64,000 nucleotides of DNA from JBEKIK01 sp963845975 (GTDB lineage: Bacteria; Planctomycetota; Planctomycetia; Pirellulales; Thermoguttaceae): positions 310,001-374,000 of the forward strand of contig CAWJUD010000002.1 of NCBI GenBank assembly GCA_963845975.1, given 5' to 3'. The notes beneath the pieces were generated by a model, which saw only the letters and a list, made by a program, of their open reading frames with translations, searched no databases and was not told the DNA's origin. This document shows positions 5,728-15,860 of the stretch, piece after piece. Position numbers and translations under genes: made by a program. How positions within the stretch are numbered: the first letter of the stretch is position 1; every line of letters starts with the position of its first letter.

Positions 5728-6954
5728 CTATTGAATCATCCACAGCGTCAGAGAATCTTTGTCTTTCACAAAGACTCTATTGCCCGCGATTATCGGATGT
5801 GCGTAGATCGACGTGTCTGAAACCTTGTAACGGGCCAATTCCTCGAATTGTTTGTCGCTAGGTTTGGAAACGATCAATCCGGTTTTTTCGGGCAGTGTAA
5901 ATAGTACCGAGCCGGCGTCTACTATGGACCCGAATCGTCCGATATTGTCCGAAGCGGTCCAGGCTTCTTTTCCGTCCGCGGCGTTTAAACAAAACATTTT
6001 TCCTTTATCGGAGATGCAGTATAGCAGGCCGTCTTTAAGCACCGGGGAATTAAAAATCGGGGCGGGTTGTGCGCTCCAAAGCTCTTTAGGGGCAAATTCG
6101 TCGCCCTGTTTTTCGATCTTCACGGCCTTGGCGCCCCGGCCGGAGCCGGTGTAGATAACTGTTTGGCCGTCGATGATGGGCGTGGCGGCGTTGTAAGCCA
6201 TTCCTTTGGGCTCGAAGGGGATTTTCCAGAGGAGTTTTCCATCGGCCAGGGCTACACCCACTACGCTTTTATCGGTAAGAGCAACGATCTGTTTCACGCC
6301 GTCCGCGGTCATGAGCACGGGCGAGGCATACTGCGGTCCTTCTCCGGCCCATTTCCACTTTAGGTCGCCGGTGTTCAGATCGAAGGCCATAATCGCCCCT
6401 TCGTTCTTTCCGCCGAGCTGGGCAATGCACATTCCATCGACGATCATTGGCGACGAGCCCGTATAGAACTGGGGCACGACGTTAGGGTACTCGTCCTTGC
6501 GCCACAGATCCTTGCCGTTGGCCGCGTCCACGCATGATAGTATCCCGCTGACGCCGATAGTGACGATTTTTCCCTGGGCCACTGCGGGGGAACTTCTGGG
6601 GCCGGAATGCACGGCGGCGGACGGTCCTTGGATGGCCTTGACCGGGTACTTATTTTTCCAAAGTTCCGTTCCGTCGGCCGCGTTCAGACACAGGATAACC
6701 TCATCGTCGCCCTGGCGCACAAATACATATAGTTTGTCGCCCACCAGGGCCGGGGTTGAATCGCCCAAGCCCACTGTAACTTTCCATTTCTGCGTAAGTT
6801 CCTTGGGCCAGGCAGCCGGGGCGGTAAATCCGCTTACTTTCCCGTCTCGATTGAGACCTCGCCATTGAGGCCAATCCTGGGCGAAGGCACAGGCCGCGCC
6901 GATCAGCACTACACAGCCCGCAATAACGCCGACCGATCGATTTGCGTTTTTCAT
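5728..6954 (-). CDS. Secreted PQQ-type beta-propeller protein
   Basis: A 408-aa exported protein built of PQQ-enzyme-like propeller blades. A signal peptide (VGVIAGCVVLIGAACAFA) precedes the mature start QDWPQWRGLNRDGKV, the planctomycete 'WPQWRGPNRDG' entry motif. Blades show the repeated pattern of a short strand, L-x-x-x-D-G-x-x-L-W (AADGTELWKNKY, AANGKDLWRKDE, LADGKLLWKIPF, AADGKEAWTA). No catalytic dehydrogenase residues were identified, so it may be a structural or BamB-like propeller rather than an enzyme. I chose the ATG at 6954 (TTGGAGCTGCC upstream, signal peptide begins there) over an in-frame start at 7026. The transposon lies directly beyond its stop codon. Confidence 0.88.
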   Translation of the reverse strand: MKNANRSVGVIAGCVVLIGAACAFAQDWPQWRGLNRDGKVSGFTAPAAWPKELTQKWKVTVGLGDSTPALVGDKLYVFVRQGDDEVILCLNAADGTELWKNKYPVKAIQGPSAAVHSGPRSSPAVAQGKIVTIGVSGILSCVDAANGKDLWRKDEYPNVVPQFYTGSSPMIVDGMCIAQLGGKNEGAIMAFDLNTGDLKWKWAGEGPQYASPVLMTADGVKQIVALTDKSVVGVALADGKLLWKIPFEPKGMAYNAATPIIDGQTVIYTGSGRGAKAVKIEKQGDEFAPKELWSAQPAPIFNSPVLKDGLLYCISDKGKMFCLNAADGKEAWTASDNIGRFGSIVDAGSVLFTLPEKTGLIVSKPSDKQFEELARYKVSDTSIYAHPIIAGNRVFVKDKDSLTLWMIQ

Positions 6955-7499
6955 GGCAGCTCCAATCCTGTTCGAGTTAAAAAAACCTAAATCCAACCGC
7001 AACCGCGGCACGGCAGTAGTGTACATTATCCTTATCCTATCTTCTAGTATCCACAGGCGCGAGCCGCGGATGAAATAACTGCAATTATGTCTAGGTTAAG
7101 CCCATCGGGTGCAGGGGCGGTTTTAAAATATCCGAAAACGCGTTTGCTTGTTTTTTTGCGCGGCCGGTTATCGAGAATCGACAGCCAAACGGGCGTGTGA
7201 ACGGGGATGCCCAATAATAACAAAATGGGTAATGGCGCCCGGCATTTTTGGCGAAAACGGCTGAAATAAAGGACTACGGGCGGGTGCCTGTCCTAATTTT
7301 TCATAAACAAGATGGTTTGCACAGGAGGAATGAACATTTAGCTGATAAGTTGGCATTACAGAAGCCTCACTTGCGACGAAGTCATTTTTGTCCTCAATAT
7401 AACCCCCGTTTCCCTATTAAAGCCTGGAGCTATAAGTTATTGTATAATAACAAGTTACAGCGACTTTTTTGATTCAAGGAAAATTATTTTGAGGGGCTG
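6955..7499. other. Intergenic, no gene seen
   Basis: This stretch separates the divergently transcribed PQQ-propeller gene and the 16S unit. The short frames here show no family signal or good ribosome site. The last 40 bp are AT-rich and may act as an upstream element of the rRNA promoter. Confidence 0.5.
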
Positions 7500-7527
7500 T
7501 TGACTGATGTCGAATATAGGTTAAAAT
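7500..7527 (+). promoter_or_regulatory. Probable rRNA promoter
   Basis: TTGACT (7500-7505), 16-bp spacer, TAAAAT (7522-7527), preceded by AT-rich sequence (7468-7490). It lies about 250 bp upstream of the 16S gene on the same strand, leaving room for a leader with a boxA-like site. Confidence 0.55.
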
Positions 7528-7584
7528 AAAGAGTCTCTTGAGAAGCGATTGCTACGGTAATTGCAAAAGGGAAAAATATCTACC

Positions 7585-7597
7585 GCTCTTTGACAAT
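7585..7597 (+). promoter_or_regulatory. boxA-like antitermination site
   Basis: GCTCTTTGACAAT closely matches the bacterial rRNA boxA consensus (TGCTCTTTAACAA). NusB/NusE bind boxA RNA and let polymerase pass terminators in rRNA operons. Its position between promoter and 16S is the expected one. Confidence 0.6.
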
Positions 7598-7731
7598 TTG
7601 GTAGTGATCAACCTCAATTCTGAAAACTTCAGCCGGTTGAAGACTGGAGTGAAGTAAGAAATCCGACCTTATTGATAACAGGTCGGTCTTGGATTTTTAA
7701 CTCTTCGTGGTTCACAAACCGCTTGGGAAAG

Positions 7732-7756
7732 ACGCGGGCAAGGCCTGCGTTTTTTT
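7732..7756 (+). terminator. Terminator-like hairpin inside the 16S leader
   Basis: ACGCGGGC (7732-7739) pairs with GCCTGCGT (7743-7750, one G-T pair) over a 3-base loop and is followed by six more T. It ends about 20 bp before the mature 16S 5' end. With the boxA-like site upstream this could act as a start-up attenuator; a processing signal is the other reading. Confidence 0.5.
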
Positions 7757-7777
7757 CAGGCGGCTTAAGACTACATT

Positions 7778-9312
<1,535 letters not shown>

Positions 9313-9418
9313 TTTTTAACATTCGTCCTTTGGCGACAATCGACGAAAAAAATCTGTGGAGCCGGATCTTCAACCGGAATTTTTCAGAACGAGATTCGAT
9401 CACTACCATTTGCATAAA

Positions 9419-9459
9419 AACCCCGGCCGGGGAGAAATCATCGGCCGGGGTTGCTTTTT
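9419..9459 (+). terminator. Terminator of the 16S transcript
   Basis: AACCCCGGCCG (9419-9429) and CGGCCGGGGTT (9442-9452) form a perfect 11-bp stem over a 12-base loop, followed by GCTTTTTG. Confidence 0.8.
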
Positions 9460-9555
9460 GTTGGAGTACGAACAAGTTTTATTGACGCCAGACATTGGGG
9501 GGGCTACAATTGAAATGCAACGTCTTATGAAAATTCCGATTCAAGAGCAACCGCC

Positions 9556-9813
9556 ATGACTCCCGAAAAAATCCAAGAACATCTTCACCGCCAGCCGTTT
9601 CAGCCGTTCCGGGTGTTTCTCTCAGATGGCTCGGCTCATGACGTGCGCCATCCAGAAATGGCGTTGCTTACCCGGCGCGAAGTCATCATCGCCGTGCCGC
9701 AGGATGTCAGTCGTCTTCCCGAACGAACGGTTACCTGTGATCTGCTGCATGTCACCCGGATCGAGCCGATCAACGGCCGCGGTAATAAACCAAAACCCAA
9801 GACGCGGCGCTAA
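9556..9813 (+). CDS. Small conserved hypothetical protein
   Basis: An 85-aa protein with the pattern PFQPFRVFLSDG...DVRHPEMALL, which I know as a recurrent small-protein motif in planctomycete genomes without an assigned function. Strand-rich N-terminal half, basic C-terminus (NKPKPKTRR). It starts at ATG 9556 and lies 12 bp before the next toxin-antitoxin pair, so it may be co-transcribed with it. No catalytic motif is visible. Confidence 0.7.
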   Translation: MTPEKIQEHLHRQPFQPFRVFLSDGSAHDVRHPEMALLTRREVIIAVPQDVSRLPERTVTCDLLHVTRIEPINGRGNKPKPKTRR

Positions 9814-9825
9814 TTTGGAGCAAAC

Positions 9826-10056
9826 ATGACCACAGCCGAATTGCGAAAAAACGCTAAAGCTCGACTAGATTCCCTGCCACCAAACAAAGTAAAAGTGGCC
9901 GCTGAATTTCTGGAATATCTTGAAACCGCAGCCAGCCGCGATGCCACAGAGGAATTGCTGGAAATTCCCGGAATCCTGGAAGACGTTAAAGTGGCAACCG
10001 AACAGATAAAGAAAGGAGGAGGAAAAAATTGGCGAAAGGTGCGAAAAGATGTATAA
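9826..10056 (+). CDS. Antitoxin of a RelE/ParE-type module
   Basis: A 76-aa, mostly helical protein (TTAELRKNAKARLDSL, KVKVAAEFLEYLE) with a basic tail (KKGGGKNWRKVRKD). Its last codons overlap the toxin gene by 8 bp, the usual antitoxin-first layout. The family cannot be named from sequence alone; the call rests on the partner, order and overlap. Confidence 0.7.
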   Translation: MTTAELRKNAKARLDSLPPNKVKVAAEFLEYLETAASRDATEELLEIPGILEDVKVATEQIKKGGGKNWRKVRKDV

Positions 10057-10309
10057 GGTGCTCCTTTTGCCAAAAGCCGAGAAATTCTTTGGCGGGGCAG
10101 ACACGACACTGGCAAAAAAGTTGGCCTCTTGCTTCGAATTGCTGGAAGACGATCCCTTGCACCATCCAAACATCAAGAAATTACTTGGACCATTGAAGGG
10201 TTTGTATAGATTTCGAGCAGGCGATTATCGGATCATCTATCGGATCGACACTGCGAAGAAAACCGTGTTCATCGTGCGAATCGCCCATCGCAAAGAGGCG
10301 TATGATTGA
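10049..10309 (+). CDS. RelE/ParE-superfamily toxin
   Basis: An 86-aa protein with the compact RelE/ParE fold pattern: an N-terminal strand (YKVLLLPKAEKFF), helices, then LLGPLKGLYRFRAGDYRIIYRIDTAKKTVFIVRIAHRKEAYD. The segment YR(F/L)R.GDYR(I/V)IY and the final R.aHR..aY are the family signature. RelE members cut mRNA on the ribosome while ParE members poison gyrase; the sequence does not decide between them, though the RIAHRKEAY ending is more RelE-like. It overlaps the antitoxin gene by 8 bp. Confidence 0.85.
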   Translation: MYKVLLLPKAEKFFGGADTTLAKKLASCFELLEDDPLHHPNIKKLLGPLKGLYRFRAGDYRIIYRIDTAKKTVFIVRIAHRKEAYD

Positions 10310-10476
10310 AAAATCTTTGGATAACTCCGGCCGGACAAATCCGTCGCAAATAAATCGGCTAAGCGGACAGGAAACAAAGGCAAGCAAAATAATTTCCAGA
10401 GAATTAAGTAAGGCGTCCCCGGAATTACCGCGGCTCCAGCATGGGCTTCGCGAGGGTGCCAAGGGGGAACCAATTC

Positions 10477-11109
10477 CTAGCTGACGCAGTGTCCGGGCAG
10501 ACCGAACAAGTCTTTCAGCAACTTGCTGACAATGTGCCTCGATGCGGTAAAAGCGGTGGGCACGGCCTGGTCTGTGACATACAGGAACCCGTCCGCGGAC
10601 AAGACAAAACAATCTTCCCTGTCTTTGATGATTTTGACGATCTTGCCGCGCCGCTGTTCGTTTCCGTCAACTCGGCCCCAGTTATGGACAATGCAGTTCC
10701 GGACCTGAATTAGGTCTTCCATCGTGTCGAGATCTTTCGCGATGGCCGAAACATCGATCAGAGTATTATCGGCAAGAAGTTGCCGATGCTTGGCAAGCCA
10801 AGTTCCGGGACGGGAGGCTTTGAGCTTTTTCCCGCAATCGGGCACCGAGTTGCTGCAGATAAACTTGACTGATTCTTCCAGGAAGGTGCAGGCGGCGATC
10901 AACATCGAATACCGAAACGGGTGGCGCACGGCGTTTTCGATATGCCACAGGTACTCGTTGCAGGCATTATCGTCCTCGCACGTGTTGATGAATTCGGTTG
11001 CATTGTCTCTCAGACGGTTTTCTATGTCAAATGTACATTCACGCAGGTATTCAAGTCGCTTCCTCATGTACTCAACAATTACCACCTTGTCGTCTTTGGC
11101 TGCAAGCAT
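10477..11109 (-). CDS. HEPN-like protein with Rx4H motif
   Basis: A 210-aa all-helical protein. The stretch DLIQVRNCIVHNWGRVDG contains R-N-C-I-V-H, the Rx4-6H motif of HEPN nucleases, which are often RNases in defence or toxin systems. The helical N-terminal half (YMRKRLEYLRECTFDIENRL) and the SMLIAACTFLEESVKFIC helix fit a HEPN bundle of the MAE_28990/MAE_18760 kind. I chose the ATG at 11109 because GGAGGAATAGTA precedes it; the frame continues to 11163. No nucleotidyltransferase partner lies next to it, so a solitary role is likely. The HEPN call is by motif only. Confidence 0.6.
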   Translation of the reverse strand: MLAAKDDKVVIVEYMRKRLEYLRECTFDIENRLRDNATEFINTCEDDNACNEYLWHIENAVRHPFRYSMLIAACTFLEESVKFICSNSVPDCGKKLKASRPGTWLAKHRQLLADNTLIDVSAIAKDLDTMEDLIQVRNCIVHNWGRVDGNEQRRGKIVKIIKDREDCFVLSADGFLYVTDQAVPTAFTASRHIVSKLLKDLFGLPGHCVS

Positions 11110-11230
11110 TACTATTCCTCCGTGCGACGGTCGGGAATTACCGAGAGTGAAACGCCCCATCAAAGCAGCCGATAGCCTAAACCTTTACAACACGCCAGTC
11201 AATCACCCACTGCGTTACTACAGCCCAACA

Positions 11231-11283
11231 ACTCTAGCGAGACTGCCGGTATTAAACTGGAGGAAGGCGGGGATAATGTCAAG
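11231..11283 (+). pseudogene. Diverged 53-bp fragment of 16S rRNA
   Basis: The segment matches 8906-8958 of the window's own 16S gene at 48 of 53 positions, and all five differences are transitions. It covers the conserved region around GGAGGAAGG. The local hairpin CCGGT...ACTGG stays pairable through a G-U. Homology stops abruptly on both sides. It may be a relic of a second rRNA gene or a captured foreign 16S piece. Confidence 0.8.
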
Positions 11284-11374
11284 GCACAAGAACACTAATT
11301 CTCGCTGATCTACGCTAATATCAACAATCAGTGAAGATCAGTGCCGATTAGCGTTCCTTAGAACGGCCGACTCA

Positions 11375-11659
11375 TCAGACCGGCAACAGGGACGAGTGTT
11401 TACGAGATACGCCGCCATTGAAATTTGCATCAGAGGCGTCGTCATTAGTCGGAGGGGAATAATCGGGTTCCAAAAGTTCTTCAATCCAAGTCGAGGAGAC
11501 CCACATGGACAACTCGCGATAGGGGTATTCCGTGGCCACTTCAACCGAAGCGTCTTTGACGGACAATACGCGGCAGGGAATCGAATCTTTACCGCGTTTC
11601 AATGAAGCGATAAAGGGGGCGATATTAACCAGTACCCGGTTTCCTTTTTGAATGTCCAT
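11375..11659 (-). CDS. Small hypothetical protein, SH3-like
   Basis: A 94-aa protein I cannot name. The first 65 residues alternate short strands (GNRVLVNIAPF, IPCRVLSVKDASVEVATEYP) as in small beta-barrel or SH3-like domains; the tail is Asp/Pro/Ser-rich and probably disordered. The ATG at 11659 follows AAAGGATTT. No linked genes on this strand. Confidence 0.55.
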   Translation of the reverse strand: MDIQKGNRVLVNIAPFIASLKRGKDSIPCRVLSVKDASVEVATEYPYRELSMWVSSTWIEELLEPDYSPPTNDDASDANFNGGVSRKHSSLLPV

Positions 11660-12018
11660 TTTTTTAAATCCTTTTGATATGAGGGAACAGGAATATTGGT
11701 CGTGGATTGTCGATCAACATAATTACAGCAGAAAAACATTCCTTTATGCTCAACGTTAATAATTCAAAACAGGGTTGTCAATCGGCCCCGGTGAATTGTC
11801 CGTAAGAATTTTTTTATTGGTTGTTAAGCAAGCGAAAATATCGGCAGATTGGATAAAGAAGAGCGTTTTTGACAAGCATAGTTGACCAATTATTTTCTAA
11901 TCAATGTTATGGCATTGTTAGAAAACGATTAGCGTCGTAGTTCCATGGGGGAGGGCTGCCGCATTATCGTCTTGGGGAGCGAACTGGATTTTTATTTGGG
12001 CGGCCCTAATGCCCGCAA
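11660..12018. other. Intergenic, mostly featureless
   Basis: The right end (about 11950-12018, minus strand) reads as a continuation of the PilM-like protein in another frame (SLAEIVAGIRAAQIKIQFAP). The rest is AT-rich, including a leader for the small gene ending at 11659; no gene or clear promoter was recognised. Confidence 0.45.
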
Positions 12019-12366
12019 CTATTTCCGCCAGAGAAAGTATCGAGGCAGGTCGTGCGCTGCAAATCCTCCGCCGCAAGCAATTATTTTCGCGATCTTTTCC
12101 GCGGGAAAGGCGTTTTGGAAGGCCGCAAGCGAGTCGAGTGTTTCCTGAAAGTAATCCTCATATACCGGTTGCAGGCTCTCATATAAACGGCCCGCCGACG
12201 TTGCCAATGCCGGATTGCGCTTCCATTTCTCGGCCTGGCCGTGTGTAAGCTTAAGTTCGCAAACCAAGGTCTTGTTTATCCTATCCGATCCAAGCATGAC
12301 GCTCCGCAGCCAGATTCGCTTTGACGAACAAACCAGGATATTCAAGCGATCCGAGCCAAGATCCAC
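12019..12366 (-). CDS. C-terminal part of the zinc-ribbon/PilM protein (frame-broken)
   Basis: This frame carries the end of the actin-like ATPase domain: VDLGSDRLNILVCSSKRIW (the second phosphate-binding strand of PilM) and KIIACGGGFAAHDLPRY (the adenosine motif). The preceding frame stops at 12389, and removing one A from the AAAAA run at about 12415 joins the two. A further break near 12030 (one T missing in TTT) would extend the protein leftwards with SLAEIVAGIRA. Two breaks close together in one domain suggest either poor sequence or a decayed gene. Confidence 0.6.
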   Translation of the reverse strand: MDLGSDRLNILVCSSKRIWLRSVMLGSDRINKTLVCELKLTHGQAEKWKRNPALATSAGRLYESLQPVYEDYFQETLDSLAAFQNAFPAEKIAKIIACGGGFAAHDLPRYFLWRK

Positions 12367-12388
12367 CAGGGCTACCGGATACCGATAA

Positions 12389-14326
12389 TCACTCGTATTG
12401 GCGCGAATCCGGGCGGTTTTTAATTGATTGTTGAAACATGGCGAAGTTATACAAGGCCAAAATATCGCATTGCACCGCCTCGACCTTAAGCCCGAATTTC
12501 TGCCAACGTGTTAAAAGCCGTTGAAGCAACGTTCGTCGCAGGCCGATATAGACGACTGTTACGGGCCGTTGCGGTTGATTATCTTCCCCTGCATCGAATA
12601 CGGCGTGTTTCCATGTCACGTCGGGCAACGGCGTTGCGAACAAATGCCGGGCTTCGTGCGTTATTGCCGCTTCACGCTTGGCAACCGGCATGGGCGGCAG
12701 TTCCACCGTTTTTAGCAATACCATCCAATCCGGCAGTCCCAAAACCACCATTGCGTTATCCAAGCCGTGCGGTTTAAGGAAGTTCTGCAGGGTTTCATCA
12801 ACCAGTAAATCCCGATCTTTGTCATTTGAGCTTTGCTTCAAGAGGCGCCGATGCTCGACGATTTTACATTCTTGAAAGACCACGTTACCCGTACTATCAT
12901 CCGATGCGAGTTTAACGGCCTTAATTCCGCTCAAGCTTATTTCCACTCCCCACGCCGTTTGTGCCGGGCGTTTTGGCAACCACCGGCTTATTTTGCCGAT
13001 GATTGTTTTTTTCGAAAGAAGGTCGATTTGCAGGGAGGCTCGGCCCAGTCCCTGTAGAGCCAATCCGCAGGCCGCGGCATAGCGGCCGGGATTTTCAGCC
13101 AAAACCGAACAGTCGGCCGTCGGCCCAATGTGAACCGGGCCTAAATCGTGGAGAAATTCCAGAGGGGCGCCGAAAATCGTCTCGCGCGGCCTTTCGGACC
13201 AATTTTTCCGGCCTAAGGAGCACGGTTGAAAACCGCTTTCCCTGCTCGCCAACTCCTTGCATAGTTTTTTGAGTTCGTCATTCTCGGATACATATTTGCG
13301 CAATCGTCCGGCAAATTCAAAAAGCACTCCGTCCAGGCGCGGAGCATGTTTGATATCCCACGCCAAATAGGCCAATTCGCTGATTTGATCGCGAAAATTC
13401 CGGAATTCGTCGTCCAGAAAAGCCTTTGGCACTTGATCCAAAAGACCGAGCGCTTTTTCATAATCGCCGGCGGTTGCGATTCTTTTAGACTTGCGCATTG
13501 CTCCGCGGTTGATGGCTTGCGCTTGTTTTCGGGCGTCATCATTACCGGGCTGCAAGGTCAACAAACGCTCGACTTTATCTACCAAGTCGACCGTAAGCGA
13601 TCCATCCTTCAGTTGATTTAACGCCTTATTTAGTTCTGTTATCTCGGCCCGGTTGCACTGAGATTCCTTTATCAGGCGGCACAAGTCCCGCGAGCGAAGC
13701 GCCTCGGGAATTTCGTCGGCCTTCCGGGCGGCCTGGTCCAAATCTCCGCATGCAATAAATTGTTTGATATCCTCCTCAATTTTACGAATCCTCGGCGTCA
13801 GCTCCTGCCGCCGGTTGAGGCATTGTTCAAAAAGATCGCTTGCACGGCTCGCAGCCCGCGCCAAACGCGAATGCTTGATGGCGGTTATGGGTTTTAGCAG
13901 GCTGATTGCTTCCGCATAGAGGTATTCTGTCATAAGAAATCGGGCCTGTGCGATATCCTTGTCGATCCGGTCGGCCATCTTGCCCAGAGCGGCCTTCAGA
14001 TTCGTTCCGCAACTGCCGCAGAATTCCTCTTCGGCCGAATTGGATTCACCGCAATTTATGCAGGGATCCCATAAATGATTCCCGCATTTGCCGCAGTATT
14101 TCCGTTGCCCGCCGTTTTTCGTTCCGCATCCCGCACAATGAACCGACCGAATGGAAGAGGCAGGAGGCGGTAAAAGGGCGGATAACTTCATGATTACGTC
14201 CTTATCGGGGACCATCTTCATTAACACAGATTTCCAGGCTTGTACGCGGCAGGGGCAGCGGTTGCGCCGCCATCCCCGTATATTGTCGAAAGGCGACAGT
14301 ACAACCGTCGCTCCAACCCGGTTCAT
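12389..14326 (-). CDS. Double zinc ribbon fused to PilM-like ATPase (frame-broken)
   Basis: Two zinc ribbons near residues 65-110 (CAGCGTK...YCGKCG and CINCGES...FCGSCG) are followed by about 280 residues of helical, TPR-like sequence, then a PilM/FtsA-like actin fold beginning WGVEISLSGIKAVKLAS and continuing VVLGLPDWMVLLKTVELPPM. PilM is the cytoplasmic ATP-binding protein that recruits PilN/PilO in type IV pili. A zinc-ribbon and TPR front end is unusual. The frame stops before the ATPase domain is complete; the rest is at 12019-12366. Stop and start of the adjacent upstream gene overlap (TAGTGATG at 14331-14324), giving a coupled operon. An internal ATG about 35 residues in is an alternative start. 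Confidence 0.7.
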   Translation of the reverse strand: MNRVGATVVLSPFDNIRGWRRNRCPCRVQAWKSVLMKMVPDKDVIMKLSALLPPPASSIRSVHCAGCGTKNGGQRKYCGKCGNHLWDPCINCGESNSAEEEFCGSCGTNLKAALGKMADRIDKDIAQARFLMTEYLYAEAISLLKPITAIKHSRLARAASRASDLFEQCLNRRQELTPRIRKIEEDIKQFIACGDLDQAARKADEIPEALRSRDLCRLIKESQCNRAEITELNKALNQLKDGSLTVDLVDKVERLLTLQPGNDDARKQAQAINRGAMRKSKRIATAGDYEKALGLLDQVPKAFLDDEFRNFRDQISELAYLAWDIKHAPRLDGVLFEFAGRLRKYVSENDELKKLCKELASRESGFQPCSLGRKNWSERPRETIFGAPLEFLHDLGPVHIGPTADCSVLAENPGRYAAACGLALQGLGRASLQIDLLSKKTIIGKISRWLPKRPAQTAWGVEISLSGIKAVKLASDDSTGNVVFQECKIVEHRRLLKQSSNDKDRDLLVDETLQNFLKPHGLDNAMVVLGLPDWMVLLKTVELPPMPVAKREAAITHEARHLFATPLPDVTWKHAVFDAGEDNQPQRPVTVVYIGLRRTLLQRLLTRWQKFGLKVEAVQCDILALYNFAMFQQSIKNRPDSRQYE

Positions 14327-14328
14327 CA

Positions 14329-15060
14329 CTATTCATGCGATTTGCTTATCTCGATGGAAAGGATTTCAACGGTCAATTCTTGTTCTTCGCCGGCAGGCGG
14401 GGAAGCGCCGGTTTTTGCACGCGTGATCAAGACATCGATCGACCTCAATAGATCTTCCTTTTTGATTTCATTTAAGCCATCCAGCCACAGCCCATCGGGC
14501 AGCGGGCGTTCAATGCAAGATTTTACCTGCCGGCGGTAATAGGACGCCAGCCTTGCAGGCTTTGTACGATCTTCGATCCGAAGGTAATATACGTGCAAAA
14601 CATCGTCGGCAAGCTGGGGCAGGCGCGTGCCTTGCTCGCCCGGCCAATCGAAGCGATAAACAGACGCGACCGTGCCGTTGGGATACGGCGGAATGGGTGA
14701 GTCAGCCGCATGGGGGCCGGTCGATGGAGCCGCGCCGCTGCGGAAGGCGGCGGCCGCGCGAGCCAATGCAGCCATATGGCAGCGTCGACAGTAGTCGCGC
14801 ACCAAGTCTTCCGCCAGCTTATTCCAATCGGTTTCAGACGCGGACTTGGGCCGCTCCTCGGAATCTTGCTCGGGATCGTAGGACTGCTTGATTGGCCTGG
14901 CCGGGCGTGCCGGCTGCGGGGACTTGGCGCGGTTTTCCCGGGCCAGCGATTTCAGCACCGCCAACAAGCCCAGTTCGACAAGGCCCTTGTCGGCCACGCC
15001 CAGGGCGCGGATGGCTTGCGGCCCCTCCGCCCAGTGCCGCGACAAGGTTCGCTGCAAGTT
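14329..15060 (-). CDS. C-terminal part of a frame-broken lipoprotein
   Basis: About 244 codons continuing the protein of 14952-15860 after one C is restored to the CCC run near 15062 (RP-N-LQRTLSRHWAEG). It contains DYCRRCHMAALARAAA, which resembles a CxxCH site, and a strand-rich end (VASVYRFDWPGEQG, LHVYYLRIEDRTKPARLASYYRRQ, LTVEILSIEISKSHE). The open frame extends to 15573 but that part is out of register with the real protein. Its stop overlaps the start of the zinc-ribbon/PilM gene. The family was not recognised. Confidence 0.5.
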   Translation of the reverse strand, partial: NLQRTLSRHWAEGPQAIRALGVADKGLVELGLLAVLKSLARENRAKSPQPARPARPIKQSYDPEQDSEERPKSASETDWNKLAEDLVRDYCRRCHMAALARAAAAFRSGAAPSTGPHAADSPIPPYPNGTVASVYRFDWPGEQGTRLPQLADDVLHVYYLRIEDRTKPARLASYYRRQVKSCIERPLPDGLWLDGLNEIKKEDLLRSIDVLITRAKTGASPPAGEEQELTVEILSIEISKSHE

Positions 15061-15860
15061 GGGCGCATGGCCTCGCTGGGGATCGCGGCCGCCAAAGCCA
15101 CGCATGCAGGCCTTTCCATCAATGTCGTTAGCGCCTGGTGCTGCAGGTTCAGGAAGTCTGTAAAGGGCGGACCCCATAGCAACCGGCCGACACTGTAGTG
15201 CCAATCGGGCGCGGGCGGCGGATTGGCGGGCTGTTGGGCCGGGAATCCTAAAAATATCCGCAGCGATTCCCTGCCGGCCAAGACGAATTGCTTTTCCAAA
15301 GCGGCGCGCGTAACGGCATCGGCCGGTTCGCTTTGGTAGATCAGCACCTGGGCTTCCAGATTCAATGGGTTCGCTTCGCATAGTATCGATAAAATCAGTT
15401 TGCGCATGGAATCGGAAACGGTTTGCTCGAAAACTGCGCCCGCCAGCAGCTTGCGCAACCGGGCGGAAGCGTTCGCACGCACTTGAGCGATCATTTTTTG
15501 CGCGATCGCGTCGGGCGGCTGTTTGTCTTGCCCCGGCGCAACGGAATGCGACGATTCGGTCAATAGTATACAAGCGGTCCGATCGCTTTCCGGTGAATCC
15601 TGGCGCAGCAAAGCGGTGAATGTCGCATCGACTATTGTTTGGCGATCCGCGGCGGGCAACTCCCCTGAGAGCAGGTCGCAGAGAATTTTTCTGCCGGCGT
15701 CCGTATTGTTGGCAGCCAAGGCGGACGATGCCGCACGAACCAACGCCGCTGGCTGGAGCGCGGCAATCGCCCCGGGCTTAGCCGACGATTGGGGCTTTAT
15801 AAGCGACGCCAACATTTCCGCTTCTTCGTTTGTCCCGCGCGGGTGTTTCGCGCTCGTCAA
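14952..15860 (-). CDS. Central part of a frame-broken lipoprotein
   Basis: A helical, Ala-rich region (AALVRAASSALAANNTDAGRKIL, LSGELPAADRQTIVDATFTALL, LEKQFVLAGRESLRIFLGF). The useful sequence runs from about 15853 to 15062; upstream it joins the lipoprotein frame ending at 15778 (by one CG in a GCGCG run or one base removed), downstream it joins 14329-15060. The reconstructed protein would be about 660 aa. Located just upstream of the PilM-like gene, it may belong to the same pilus-related complex. No named family. Confidence 0.5.
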   Translation of the reverse strand: MTSAKHPRGTNEEAEMLASLIKPQSSAKPGAIAALQPAALVRAASSALAANNTDAGRKILCDLLSGELPAADRQTIVDATFTALLRQDSPESDRTACILLTESSHSVAPGQDKQPPDAIAQKMIAQVRANASARLRKLLAGAVFEQTVSDSMRKLILSILCEANPLNLEAQVLIYQSEPADAVTRAALEKQFVLAGRESLRIFLGFPAQQPANPPPAPDWHYSVGRLLWGPPFTDFLNLQHQALTTLMERPACVALAAAIPSEAMRPTCSEPCRGTGRRGRKPSAPWAWPTRALSNWACWRC

